From Nigrospora sphaerica (lineage: Eukaryota > Ascomycota > Sordariomycetes > Amphisphaeriales > Apiosporaceae), in assembly GCA_018287875.1 (NCBI GenBank), contig JAGVVL010000002.1:4836001-4900000 (forward strand): a stretch of DNA of 64,000 bases, written 5' to 3'. Below are positions 23,580-33,540 of the stretch, one piece after another. Position 1 is the first letter of the stretch. Every line of letters begins with the position of its first letter. A program made the translations under genes and the position numbers. Below the pieces are notes generated by a model. The model was not told the origin of the DNA, did not search any database, and was given only the letters and a program-made list of their open reading frames with translations.

Positions 23580-23804
23580 GAAGGAGCGGATAAATGTGTT
23601 TCGGGCCACGGCTTCGTCTCGTCATGTGTGTGGACTTTGCGTATAGCCTCAATTTCTAGCCGCGTGTCGCCGGTCATGGCCGTCCGGGGAAGCGGTTACC
23701 GATCGAGCAGCACCCGAGACCAAGATACTGCACGGCGGAGCCGAACGGTGTATGGGCACACAAGCACGCCCAAGCCAGTGTAGATGGATGTTTTGCAGCT
23801 TTTC

Positions 23805-26162
23805 TTATTGTTGCGAGACGCCTGCTGCATCGAACTTGGGCACCAGCTTCTCGGGAGCCTGCTCCGCTGTCGCGCAACCCTTTTGGATTCCACCTTCGCC
23901 GTCGCTCCAGATGTTGTACCGGGCCCGCCTGCCGGGCGGCGCTGCCCTGACAAAGCAGCCATTGCCAGCAGGTGAACCCTTACCCATCAGCAGGCTCTGG
24001 TCGGCCTTCTTGTGTCTGATCTCAACCTGGAGCCAGTCGTCCAAGCGGGGCAATCCGATCTCCAGCGTGGGCAGCGCCAGCATTCGCATCTTGGAGATGT
24101 CGACCGGCATGAGAGGGCCTTCGGGCCTTTCGTTTCGTTTTCCTACCAAGTCCTCCAAGTCCAGCTCGCCTTCCGGCTGTGGGTAATTCGGTCGCGGCAC
24201 CGGATTGTCAAGATCCAGGTCTTCCTCCACGTAGACAGCCGGCAACGTCAACCGAACTTTTTCAGGGGCAAGTCGTTGCAATAACGTGTCCAGCCTTTTT
24301 TGTTCATCCGGAGGCAGCGAGTCTCGGAAACGTCCAGCGTGCTGGGGCAGGTAGGGCATGACGACGACGCGGTGAGGAAGGCGATGGGTCAAGCGAAACC
24401 AATAGCGTCCATCATAGAGCATCCATTGGGCACCGCTTGACCATGCATACTGAGTCGGTCCCGACTCCGTCTCGGGTATGGCCCAGTAAGGAGAACGACA
24501 TTGGGGAAGCGGCAAATAGGACGTATATGGCGCGCGAGATACGTACCAGGTACGGGGATTGACCTCGACCGACGCCCTGCTATGACGCGGCATCAAGTGG
24601 ATGGGTGTAAAGACAAGAGAAGAGACGGAGAATGCCTTGAGCGGCTGGGGCGTCGCCGGCTGCTTACCATCTACGAGCGACGGGAAGAGGCGTGAGATTG
24701 TGGTTTGCATGCTGCCAAGCCGGGGCGGGTTGAGCTCGGGGCTGATGAATGCGCAGATCTTCTGGATGGCGAGACCAGCAATGATGCGCTTCTGGGCAAT
24801 GCGACCCCGGACACGTTCAGGCGTCGGCTTGGCCCCAAAGCCCGAGACGACCACCTCGGGGAACTCGACGATGAGAGATCCGACCCGGGACTGGAATTCG
24901 CGAATCTTGACTCTCGACAGCAGCCGGTCCGCCTCGGCATCTTGGGCACGCGCTCGCGCTGTCGCCCTGGCCGACAGGGCCAGTACCGCGGGCTTCTGGA
25001 GAGCGGCGGGAAGCTGAGAGTTGTTTACCATGTGTCGCACAGCATTTCGCTGGGTGAGAGTTGGGTCCGAGTTGGTGTGGTCCTCGAACCAGGGGATGTC
25101 ATTCGCCAGACACGTCGCGATGAGTCTGTCTTTGGAGAAGCCCAACAGGGGGCGGTAGACGCGGCAGCCGCCGTCTTCCATGGGCAACTGTGCAAGTTCG
25201 GAGGCCGGGTCCGGTGAGTGCCCGCTTCCGCCGAGATAGTTATAGTCCTGCGGCTCGGTATCTGCTATATGATCTACCCAGGGGTTGACCAAGACATCAT
25301 TGGCATGTTGCCCGCCAATAGTCTGGCCTGCCGAAACGTGGTCTTCAAGACCCCCCAGGAGATCACTGCGTGCCTTCTTCGGAAACTTGTATTTTATGAA
25401 TGGTACTGAACGCTCCTGGTCGTAATGCCAACCGCTCTCGTAAACCCCGTAGATGCCTTCACATTCGGGGAGACCGCCAGCGGCGGGAATGCCGCGGAGG
25501 CGCCGACCACCATTGCCTCGCATCAAGCGCATGAACAGCGTTTCATACTGGTCGTCTTCGTGATGGGCCATGAAAATGCTGGCGAGGGACCACTGTGCGG
25601 CCCAGCGGCCGATTGTGCGGTATCGCAGTCTGCGGGCGACCGTCTCCAAGTTGGGCAGCCGCCTCGGGTCGACGTCAGGGCCGAGGGCCTTGGCCCAGCT
25701 GATGGGGAAGACAAAGCAACTCATCCCCATGCCCCTGATGACCTGCTTGACCTGGGCCGCTTCAACGGCCGAGACGTCGCGGAGGCCATGGTCGACGATG
25801 AGGCACCGAACCTGCCCGAGCGGGTTGTCACTGACCTTGAAGAGCGGGTCCAACTTGCGGAGGTTGTTGCAGAGGTAGGCCATGGCCATGGAGTCCACGC
25901 CGCCGCTCACGGCCAAGCCTGGAGATGTGTCAGCAGGGCCATGGTTCAAAGGCAAAGAGGTAGAAAGGGGGAGGGGGGAGGGGGCGAGAAAGACGCGCGA
26001 GGACGTACCAACGGGCCTAAGCCTGCCCTGGTTTTTGCCAGCCTCCGGGAACCGAGGCGGGCACGTAGCTCGGATGACCTCAGCGAATTCGGGCACTGAA
26101 ATGGGTGCTGCGCGCCCATGCAGAACATGGGGGACCGCGCGCACCACATCATACTTCCCCAT
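23805..26162 (-). CDS. tRNA(Ile)-lysidine synthetase-like PP-loop ATPase (TilS type)
   Basis: The ATG at 26162-26160 opens a frame to 23805. A 90-nt intron (26008-25919, GTACGT donor, CTGAC branch, CTCCAG acceptor) lies in frame and has no stop, so it is easily missed. Removing it gives 755 aa and restores the family core GLAVSGGVDSMAMAYL, with the PP-loop SGGVDS at residues 56-61. Further TilS features follow: DHGLR, the AHHEDDQYET metal/ATP-binding stretch, RLMRGNGGRRLRGI, RPLLGFSKDRL and WFEDHTNSDPTLTQRNAVRH. TilS converts the wobble cytidine of tRNA-Ile(CAU) to lysidine using ATP and lysine; the fungal nuclear copy is expected to act on mitochondrial tRNA. The long C-terminal half (from about residue 400) is fungal-specific and unassigned. 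The gene is divergent from a mitochondrial SAM carrier with 617 bp between starts. Confidence 0.88.
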   Translation of the reverse strand: MGKYDVVRAVPHVLHGRAAPISVPEFAEVIRATCPPRFPEAGKNQGRLRPVGTSSRVFLAPSPLPLSTSLPLNHGPADTSPGLAVSGGVDSMAMAYLCNNLRKLDPLFKVSDNPLGQVRCLIVDHGLRDVSAVEAAQVKQVIRGMGMSCFVFPISWAKALGPDVDPRRLPNLETVARRLRYRTIGRWAAQWSLASIFMAHHEDDQYETLFMRLMRGNGGRRLRGIPAAGGLPECEGIYGVYESGWHYDQERSVPFIKYKFPKKARSDLLGGLEDHVSAGQTIGGQHANDVLVNPWVDHIADTEPQDYNYLGGSGHSPDPASELAQLPMEDGGCRVYRPLLGFSKDRLIATCLANDIPWFEDHTNSDPTLTQRNAVRHMVNNSQLPAALQKPAVLALSARATARARAQDAEADRLLSRVKIREFQSRVGSLIVEFPEVVVSGFGAKPTPERVRGRIAQKRIIAGLAIQKICAFISPELNPPRLGSMQTTISRLFPSLVDGKQPATPQPLKAFSVSSLVFTPIHLMPRHSRASVEVNPRTWYVSRAPYTSYLPLPQCRSPYWAIPETESGPTQYAWSSGAQWMLYDGRYWFRLTHRLPHRVVVMPYLPQHAGRFRDSLPPDEQKRLDTLLQRLAPEKVRLTLPAVYVEEDLDLDNPVPRPNYPQPEGELDLEDLVGKRNERPEGPLMPVDISKMRMLALPTLEIGLPRLDDWLQVEIRHKKADQSLLMGKGSPAGNGCFVRAAPPGRRARYNIWSDGEGGIQKGCATAEQAPEKLVPKFDAAGVSQQ

Positions 26163-26779
26163 GTGTCCTGTTAATGAGAGTGAACCATGTTACGGAGGAG
26201 GCGTTCACTGAGGTAGGCAGCGTCGTCGAGCGTACCTCCAGAAAATGGCAGCGCATACAAACTCCATGTCCGGTATGCCCCCTAACTTTTTTTTCCTTAT
26301 CCGGGGCCGTATCATAAGAGCTGCCCGGCTTATGTAAGGTAAGTAGCTCCCATGGGCTTCCATGAACCAACCGCCCATTAGGTACCTACTAGCTGGGGGA
26401 AAAGACCTGAATAGTGGGCACCGCTACATCCCTAGCTCCAGCTCAAGAGGGGCCCTGAGTACCTGTAGGCTGCTAAACTGCAGAGCTCCCGCGAGTGCAT
26501 CACATCACCGAGACCCCGCGTTAAGGTTCTTAGTCCCGGCCCGAACCCTCGACCCGAGGCTCTTTCCCGGCCCGTCGTCAAACCGCCAGGACAAAGAAAA
26601 AGATTCGCCCAAGGACCAGGGGAAAAAAAAACCACCCACCGTCGACGCCAGCCTCTGCCCCCAGGGCCGCCTTCCATGCCATCCGATTGACAGCAGACCT
26701 TCGACTTCGAGGCCTTAGCCCCGGGATTCTTCAGCGCCCGTCCGCTCCAACCGACCGACCCACCCTCCATAGCTCCAAC
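26163..26779. promoter_or_regulatory. Divergent promoter region, TilS-like / SAM carrier
   Basis: A 617-bp gap between two divergently transcribed genes for predicted mitochondrial proteins must hold both promoters. No clear TATA box or CCAAT pair is diagnostic. Short A/T-rich patches (CCTAACTTTTTTTTCC near 26280, GGGGAAAAAAAAACC near 26623) are the only obvious features. Shared control is inferred, not shown. Confidence 0.4.
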
Positions 26780-27673
26780 ATGACGACCTCACAACCGCCT
26801 TTCACGACGGCGCTTATCGCCGGTGGCCTGGCCGGAACCACGGTCGACCTCAGCCTCTTTCCCCTCGATACGCTGAAAACCCGCCTGCAGTCGGCCGAGG
26901 GCTTCTTTCCCTCGGGCGGCTTCAAGGGCATATACCGCGGCATTGGCTCCGCCGTTGTCGGGTCGGCCCCGGGTGCCGCCTTCTTCTTCTGCACCTACGA
27001 GGGCGTCAAGAGCCTGCTGGCGGCCCGGCGTCAGGAGGCCTCGCTCCTCGCCGGCGACGCGCTGGTCCTCGGCCCGGGAGCCGCTCCGAGCGGCTGGGCC
27101 GAGCCGCTGGAACACATGGCCGCCGCGAGCTTGGGCGAGGTGGCGGCGTGCGCCGTCCGGGTGCCGACCGAGGTCATCAAGCAGCGCGCGCAGGCCGGGC
27201 TGCACGGCGGGTCCAGCGCCGCCGCGCTGGGGGCCATCCTGCGCCAGCGCCGGGCCATCGGGTTGCAGGGCGTCTGGCAGGAGCTCTACCGGGGGTGGGG
27301 CATCACCATCATGCGCGAGGTGCCCTTCACCGTCATCCAGTTTCCCCTCTGGGAGGCCATGAAGGCCTGGGGCCGCCGGCGCAAGGGTGGCGGGCCCGAG
27401 GTGGGCGCCGCCGAGAGCGCCGTCTACGGGAGTATCTCCGGCGCCGTGGCCGCCGGCATCACCACGCCGCTCGACGTGCTCAAGACGCGCGTCATGCTGT
27501 CCAAGGAAAAGGAGCGTGTGATGCCTGTTTTGAAGAGCATCTTGAAGACGCATGGGATACGTCCCTTCTTTGCTGGCATCGGCCCCAGGGTCATGTGGAT
27601 TAGCGCCGGCGGCGCCATCTTCCTGGGTAGTTACCAGTGGGCCGTCAATGCGCTCCAGGGCAATTTGCCGTGA
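26780..27673 (+). CDS. Mitochondrial S-adenosylmethionine carrier (Pet8/SAMC type)
   Basis: A single-exon gene of 297 aa from ATG at 26780 (CCAACATGACG). The frame extends upstream only through a non-ATG start. It has the three tandem halves of the mitochondrial carrier family, each with the P-x-[DE]-x-x-[KR] signature: PLDTLKTRL (28-36), PTEVIKQRAQ and PLDVLKTRVM. The start TALIAGGLAGTTVDLSLFP and the segment ELYRGWGITIMREVPFTVIQFPLWE are typical of the SAM carrier subfamily (yeast Pet8, 284 aa). It exchanges cytosolic SAM for S-adenosylhomocysteine across the inner membrane, feeding methylation, lipoate and biotin synthesis. A GC-rich insertion between the first two repeats (LLAGDALVLGPGAAPSG) is a common filamentous-fungal feature. 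The neighbouring TilS-like gene also serves mitochondrial translation. Confidence 0.9.
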   Translation: MTTSQPPFTTALIAGGLAGTTVDLSLFPLDTLKTRLQSAEGFFPSGGFKGIYRGIGSAVVGSAPGAAFFFCTYEGVKSLLAARRQEASLLAGDALVLGPGAAPSGWAEPLEHMAAASLGEVAACAVRVPTEVIKQRAQAGLHGGSSAAALGAILRQRRAIGLQGVWQELYRGWGITIMREVPFTVIQFPLWEAMKAWGRRRKGGGPEVGAAESAVYGSISGAVAAGITTPLDVLKTRVMLSKEKERVMPVLKSILKTHGIRPFFAGIGPRVMWISAGGAIFLGSYQWAVNALQGNLP

Positions 27674-29017
27674 TAGACGAGGTTGGGCGTTCGCGCATCG
27701 CGGCGGTCGGTGGCGGCTTTGTACACTACTCATTGGGCGGCGACAGCATTGGGCGGCGTGCTTTACAGTCTGTACATTATCAGGTCATATACCCCTTTCG
27801 GAACTTGGAATCAACCTCTGCGTTGGATCTCACCTCCTCGGACGTCCTCAAAACATGGGTTGGATCAGCTGCACGGAGTTGGCTGCGTTTCTCGTCGTAT
27901 CTTGGCCTCTGCCGTTCCTCTCCATCTTGGTACGATACAGATAGCCCGCGCGGCCCGTACATCGGCAGGCGGATTAGAGTTAAAGACTTGCAGCTGGTTT
28001 CTTCTCCATTTTTGTTGTCGAACCTGCAGGATTCTTGACGAGGCAGCTTCTGAGGGGGGTTTCGCTCTTTGTCGACGTTGAACTACTCCGGGTTATGTGC
28101 CCCTGTATTAGGCCCCTTGCGGTGGCATACGACAATCTGTAATATTTTATTTTCACCCGAGTAAAAGATGATTGGAAACCCATAATCTGTCTTATGACTA
28201 TGTCAGTGAAAATGATTACCGCTGTTGCTTTCGACTCACGGCCACGATAACATATGACGCGAAGAGAGAGGCAGTTAGGGAAGGGCGCATGTGGCTGCCA
28301 AATGCGTACCTGTGCAATTGCTTACCTGCGTATTTGATAACTTAGACAAAACAAGTGTTTATAGGTACTTTCTGTCTACTTCATCGTGTGCGGTTCACTC
28401 GCAACTCCTCAGGATGATGCTGAAGAAAACACCGAAAACACAGCTGAAGCAACTGCTGAGAGGGATCGAACCGTAATATGCAGGGTTAAGAAATCCAGGG
28501 ACTCTATTTAGGTGTGCTCACACTACTCAGACGGGTACACAAATGAGGTGTTGTCACCCATGCTACATGTGGCGCAGGAGATAATCCATCAACTTATCTA
28601 TCTACCTCGTGCAATGTCATTTTTACAACCCTGAAGGTTACATAACTATTAGCACGGAGAGTACCCCAGAATCAACTTATTAAAAAGCCCTCGGCGCCTC
28701 GTTGAGACTGCCTCGCCTCTGTTCCCTTAGCTCACACTGAAGATCGTATACAAGCAGTACATCCTGCGCCACCCTCAGCAACAGCATCGTCTAAACTGAT
28801 ACATCCCCATACAGTTCGCTGTCGTTGGCCTCACTGCCTTGCCGCCCTCGTGTGCCGTGGCAACCCCTATCAACACATTACCCCAGAGCGCAGTGGATCT
28901 TCTCAGAACTCGATGGTCCCGCTATTGATTGTGAGGTTCTTCGCCACGTTAGTCACGTCACATCCCGTTGCCCCCCCCGGGCCAGGCCCAGGCCTAGCAG
29001 GCTAACGGAGCCGCCAT
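27674..29017. other. Intergenic boundary region, falling GC
   Basis: No gene is seen. After the SAM carrier the sequence changes from GC-rich to AT-richer (from about 28080), and this marks the left edge of the relic-rich compartment. A GGGATCGAACC at 28464-28474 resembles a T-arm on the minus strand, but the rest of a tRNA is absent. Confidence 0.5.
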
Positions 29018-29410
29018 ATGGAGAGGATGTACAAGCACCGCTTTAAGCAGTGGCGCATGTTCAAGTACGCGAAGCAGGGTAGCATACGCCAACATCGCGA
29101 CCAGGACGAGGTAACTCAGCCGCATTCTTCTAAAGTCGTGGTGCGCCGGCCCCAGAATGCGTACTCTGCCAAAGTTGCCACGCCCCTGGTATCATCCGAC
29201 AACCTGCGCGACCTCGAAGTCTGCATGAACCACCTGTGCTCCTTTATCCAGGCCACCTATGGGGATTCCACGAAGCGCCCGAGGACAGTCGGTCCCACGC
29301 CCAAAATGGCCCTGAACCGCTCCTCTTGGTGCTTCTCCGTTGATAATGCCGTCCTCCAGATACACCAGGGCCGCCTATCTACGGGGTTTCGCTTACTCGA
29401 TAAGGTGGCC
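29018..29410 (+). pseudogene. Fragment of a Clr5-domain protein
   Basis: About 130 open codons beginning with the last helix of a Clr5 domain (MYKHRFKQWRMFKYAKQG). This continues into the post-Clr5 region of such fungal proteins, where WCFSVDNAVLQIHQGRLSTG and FRLLDKVA match the usual FSVDNA...GRFDVGFQLLNKA pattern. The N-terminal two thirds of the Clr5 domain is missing. After LLDKVA the similarity stops abruptly where an antisense mannosyltransferase fragment starts. Clr5 proteins are nuclear and are found in large, poorly understood fungal families. This copy is a remnant, most likely not functional. Confidence 0.6.
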
Positions 29411-29645
29411 TTGCCGGCGGCGGTCTTGTTTAGGGTCTCGATGAACAGGTCGTCGAAGGGCTCGTCGTTCATGAAGACGTAGGGGTAGTTGAACCACTTG
29501 TTGAAGACCCGCTCGATGCTGGCGATGGCCTTGTTGGCCTTTGCGCGCTCCGAATTGCGTGGTCGATCTCGGAGGCCTTTTGCGACAGCTCCTTGATCTG
29601 GTCGTCGAGCTGCTGTCGCTTGGTTCGCTCGTCTTGCAGCTTGGT
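29403..29645 (-). pseudogene. Fragment of a GT15 (KRE2/MNT1-like) alpha-1,2-mannosyltransferase
   Basis: Read on the minus strand, the segment encodes a charged coiled stem (KLQDERTKRQQLDDQIKEL). After a frame change it reads ERAKANKAIASIERVFNKW followed by FNYPYVFMNDEPFDDLFIE, the hallmark start of the KRE2/MNT1 catalytic domain (consensus R-F-N-x-x-[FY]-x-Y-P-[YW]-V-F-x-N-D-x-P-F). The frame shifts near 29550 and the homology ends at 29403, so only about 80 codons remain of a normally 400-aa Golgi enzyme. GC content is higher than in surrounding sequence. It is likely a captured fragment of a functional gene elsewhere in the genome. Confidence 0.55.
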
Positions 29646-29649
29646 TTCA

Positions 29650-31520
29650 GAGGGGGGTCCCTACATGTACCTGTCGGGCGACGCATCGTGGGCCGGGCAG
29701 CTGACGCTGGCCCGTTGCGACGACACTGTGAGGACATCCGCGAGCCAAGCAATCCCGATGACCGTCACGGGACAAGTTGGGAAATTTGTAACGAGGGTGG
29801 GGCCTCGTACAGATGCCAATGGGGGGCCAGAAAGCCAATCGGTAGCGATGATGGCAGCCAGTTGACCACGGAGCAGCAAAGAGACCTGTATGCACGCCGG
29901 ACGCCTTGGCTCTGGTACGCCCCAGATATCCATGTGAGGGGACCGCTGGAGATTCTACAGCCTATAGCACCGCCGCGTGTCACGGCAGCAAAGAATGGCG
30001 TCCCGGCACGCAGGCTTCACCCAACGACGTCGGCATGGACAGGCATATGAATGTTTCCGTGGGACTATGGATGGCCCCCGGGCTCATATGACCCCCGATC
30101 TGCAGTGTTGATGTGATGGGCCCGCTGGTGTGCAGCGGCATCACCGTGACACGTCGGGCCACAACTGCTTCCCCCGGGGGATCTTAGTTACCGAGTGCGT
30201 CAGCCTCGCTTGTGGTGATCTATTTCTATCGCGCGTGTGTGTTGGGGGGGGGGAGTGGTGGAAGCCTTCCACAAGAAAGTGGGGGAGCCCGTTTCGCTCG
30301 TAAGGCTGAGAAGCAGGCAGGGCGGTTGGCCGTCCAAATGCAGGCAAGAGGTGAGCAGCAGCGAGAGGGATCTGCCAAGAGATGCCCCCTTCACGTGGCC
30401 TGGGGCTTCTCAAAACAAGCTCTCCGCGACCCATGCCTCTCCGGCCGGTGCACGTATAGTCCACCCGACATGGGGCGTGGACTGGGAGTTGGCAAGCCCA
30501 CCGTAAGTGGCCGGGGATGGGGCCGTTTCGTCCATCTTAGATTCCATGCCATGCCTGGACGGGGAGAGTGGAGGGATAAGGTGAGACGGAAGGGACAATA
30601 CAGTAATTAGTAAGTGCGTGTGCGTGTGGACGACATCAGATCCGGAGTCCCGAGTGTGAAGTGTTGGCGGTTGTCTCTCTCTACTGTGGTTGACATCGAA
30701 AGTGAGGTATCCATGTCCACTTCCATCGTTCGACTTAATTCTTCATAATTCTTCCATACCTCGAGAGCGCTACACTCCATGTGGCTGGTATCTGAAGCTA
30801 CGCTAGTAGAACTAACTCGAAATGACTTATCAAGATAAATAGGAGCTGTACTTTAAGTAGCTAGCCTTATGCATATATCCACTCATACATGTGCATGGAT
30901 ACCTCAATAACCGTGGAGACCTCAATACCTCTCTCGACTGTCATGGATGCAGTTCAGCTGCATGGGATGCCGGTATTCATCTCCCGACCCTTCTTGACTC
31001 CTCCCTTCCTCCTCCCCTCTTGACTACTACCCTCCCTTTCTTCTCCTCTTCCCCCCCCCCCGGGGTCCAAGTCGCCAGCCTGCTCGTCCGCCGCATCGGC
31101 TGTGCTGCTGTACTGCCACCTTAGCCTGCAGGTGGGCTAGGACTGGGCTGCATATGCGCCAAGCTCGATGCCGTCCCTCGTGATAGCATACCCCTTCAAC
31201 CTAGTCCCGGAACATCAAGAAGTGAGCCGCGTCTGCTCCTCTCCTTGCTATTTCTGCCCCCACGCCATGTGTCAGTAGTACCGACTGCCATCCAGGGATG
31301 ACCTTGACGCCCATCCGTTCCGGTGGCTGATACGTACCTTGCCTGCCCTGGCGAGCCCCCTCTGCCGGACCAGCCCTCCACCCCTTCTCCCGTCCGTGGT
31401 ATGGATGGCATAGGCAGACAGCGGGCTCTGTGAACCACAGGACGAGGAGCCGGCGACACCCACGGAAAGCCAAGGCTTGGCCCCATCCATGGCTCCTCCA
31501 CCTCTTACTGCTTGTCCCTC
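29650..31520. other. Non-coding stretch, no gene seen
   Basis: Open frames on both strands are short and not protein-like. From about 30600 the sequence is AT-richer. A G run at 30244-30252 and a C run at 31052-31061 are present. No transposon ends were found. Confidence 0.45.
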
Positions 31521-31527
31521 GTTCTTG

Positions 31528-31535
31528 TATATAAG
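31528..31535 (+). promoter_or_regulatory. TATA box (TATATAAG)
   Basis: A consensus TATATAAG, about 320 bp upstream of the ATG at 31854, followed by an A/C-rich leader (CAACACACAAGAGCC, AAATCACCATAACAC) of the kind found in fungal 5' UTRs. It suggests that a real promoter once drove, or still drives, the locus downstream. Confidence 0.4.
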
Positions 31536-31853
31536 CCTTAAGATATCCTTTTTCCTTGTGCCTGACGATTCCCGCCGAAGCTCCCCTTCAACACACAAGA
31601 GCCACTGCCGCAATAAGGAAATCACCATAACACAGACCAGCAACGCCGCCGCCTCGACACCAACCGACACCGAAACCGACACACAACGACTGGGGTCAAC
31701 GGCTCCGAGCTCAACCGCCTTCGACTTGGTCTTGTGCTTTACTTCCCCTCCATCTTTGGGCCATTGGTCCTTCCTGCGTGTGCCGTGCCCAGACTGGTGG
31801 ACGATATCCCTGCCAGTCTTCGTCCTCTCGGTTCAGGCTCGCAGTCAAAAACC

Positions 31854-31988
31854 ATGTCACGCTCAACCGAGGCCTTCCAGGGCTCCGCCAGGTACACATC
31901 CGAACCCCAGCCAGGCGGCTGTTCTCAGCACGGCTGCAGTCCTGCTCGTCCTTCTTATGAGATGCTGACCCGCGCAGTGGGGTGGTGA
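31854..31988 (+). CDS. Small ORF, possible first exon of the decayed ankyrin-type gene
   Basis: Forty-four codons starting MSRSTEAFQGSARYTSEPQP with ATG in a good context (AAAACCATGTC), downstream of a TATA box and leader. A GTGAGT donor at 31985-31990 coincides with the end of the ORF, so it may be exon 1 of the gene remnant that follows (ankyrin fragment at about 32180-32270). No domain is visible. It may equally be a stand-alone relic. Confidence 0.3.
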   Translation: MSRSTEAFQGSARYTSEPQPGGCSQHGCSPARPSYEMLTRAVGW

Positions 31989-33299
31989 GTGGTGGCTCTT
32001 CAAAAGAGACAGCACCCAACGCTTACAACCTGGAGCGGTTCCAACGAGACGGAGCGCCGTCGTCGGTCGCCGGCATCGCGAGAGGCGCCGCCCTTCCAGA
32101 CCTCGGAGACCGCCTGCGTGGTCACATGTGCCTCTTCGGCGCGGTCGACGCTGCGCTTGGCACCCACTCGGCCCCCGCGAGCGGCGCGGCCGACGTGAAC
32201 GCACCATCTACACGAGATAATGGACGGACAGCGCTACAAGCGGCAGCAGAAGGAGACCACCTCGAGGTGGTCGAGATAGATGGAAAGCATCCCGCGAAAA
32301 GAAACGAAGAGCTGAAGAACGAGTCATCAACGAATCTTGTCTTCCGTGGTAAGAGAAAACCTACCGCACTGTTGAAAATGCTTCCCAGCGAGGATCGCGG
32401 AACAGCAGACTTTCTTGGAAATTACTTCTAATAGTAGCACAGGTCAACCCGATCCCGCTGCCTCAGAGCCGGTGCATATAGCCCCACAGGATCGAGACAC
32501 TATGTTCAAGCTACTTCCAAGCGACATCCAACAATTGCTGTCGGTTTTTCCAACCAGCAGTTATTGGATCTCGCATCAAGACGATTCGTCGATGCTCAAT
32601 CGAATCAAGGTGTGGTTTGAGGACAAGACTCAGATCAGGTGGGATTGGTGGCCTATGGGCTCACCGAGACGCTTGCTACAAAAGGGCGAGGCTCGTCTCT
32701 TCGGGGAATGCGTGAGTCGACAGTTGAACCGTCCGATTCTCAAAGCTGATTGAAAATAGTCCTGTGGTGAAATATTCTGGCAAGAGATGTCCAGTGATTA
32801 TATTCACCTGGTGGAAAAGCTACTCTCCCTACCGGAGAACGTCTCCCATGCAAGACCACTTTGTGCTGCCGGACAGAAAGGACTGGGCTGGATTGCCTAC
32901 TTCGCCAATGCGCCCGGGGTTGCTTCGAACCTATATAGTTCAACGGTAGGTGCCACAGGTTCGCCTGCCCCGGCTGGCCCAGCTATACCCCCAACTGCAA
33001 TGGGTCAGGCAGGTGCCCAAGGCCAGGGCAATATACCCACGCCTTCAGTTACACAGCAAAGCACTGGCATCGTCAGTGCCCCCAATCGAGTTCCCGGCCA
33101 GAGCAGACATTGGATATTGCTGGGTTTGGAACCAGACGTTACCATGAAACCTGCTCAAATCAATATTGAAGACACGACCACGGACGCGGAATTCTTCGAA
33201 ATGTTCAGAAAAGCCTATTTGGAGAGTCGTGGGAGAATCCGGGTGTGGTTTTCCCTCTGGCAGCTGCAATCCTATGAGGTGTGGAAGGTATGTGCCTAG
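31982..33299 (+). pseudogene. Decayed ankyrin-repeat gene with fungal C-terminal domain
   Basis: The first part contains one recognisable ankyrin unit (ADVNAPSTRDNGRTALQAAA, then EGDHLEVVE) and then loses similarity. After a likely intron (donor GTAAGA at about 32350, acceptor CACAG near 32443) the frame reads DRDTMFKLLPSDIQQLLSVF and DKTQIRWDWWPMGSP. A clean 48-nt intron (32712-32759, GTGAGT...GCTGAT...ATAG) then leads to CGEIFWQEMSSDYIHLVEKL, a low-complexity Gly/Ala/Pro/Thr spacer, and WILLGLEPDV...ESRGRIRVWFSLW. These blocks are known to me from large fungal ankyrin or NACHT-associated proteins. The frame stops at a GTATGT (33292) with no recognisable next exon. Most ankyrin repeats and the C-terminus are gone, so it is probably non-functional. 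Confidence 0.5.
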
Positions 33300-33540
33300 G
33301 CCCCGACCGAGGCATTTCTACCTGGGGTTCTGCGGCGAAAGCGCCGGCTTGGGTAATGGCCAAGCGACGACGAAGATGGTACATGAGATTACACCACGCA
33401 GCCGCCTAGCTCCCAAACTGGCCTATGGAGCCCTGATTGGGAAGCTCTGTCTTGGTCTCGGTCAAGGCAGCGATCAGGGAATCCTCGAGAGCCCTGTAAG
33501 CCATCTGGTTCACATGAGGGTCGTTACGCTGGGCGGTATC

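Noticed and set aside
26789..27733. 314-codon minus-strand frame opposite the SAM carrier
   Set aside because: Antisense shadow; the plus strand has all three carrier signatures.
28455..28480. T-arm-like GGATCGAACC on the minus strand
   Set aside because: Flanking bases do not form the T-stem, and the remaining cloverleaf is absent.
31734..31988. Longer version of the small ORF upstream of the ankyrin remnant
   Set aside because: The part before the ATG at 31854 lies in the leader and begins without an ATG; only 31854-31988 is kept as a candidate.
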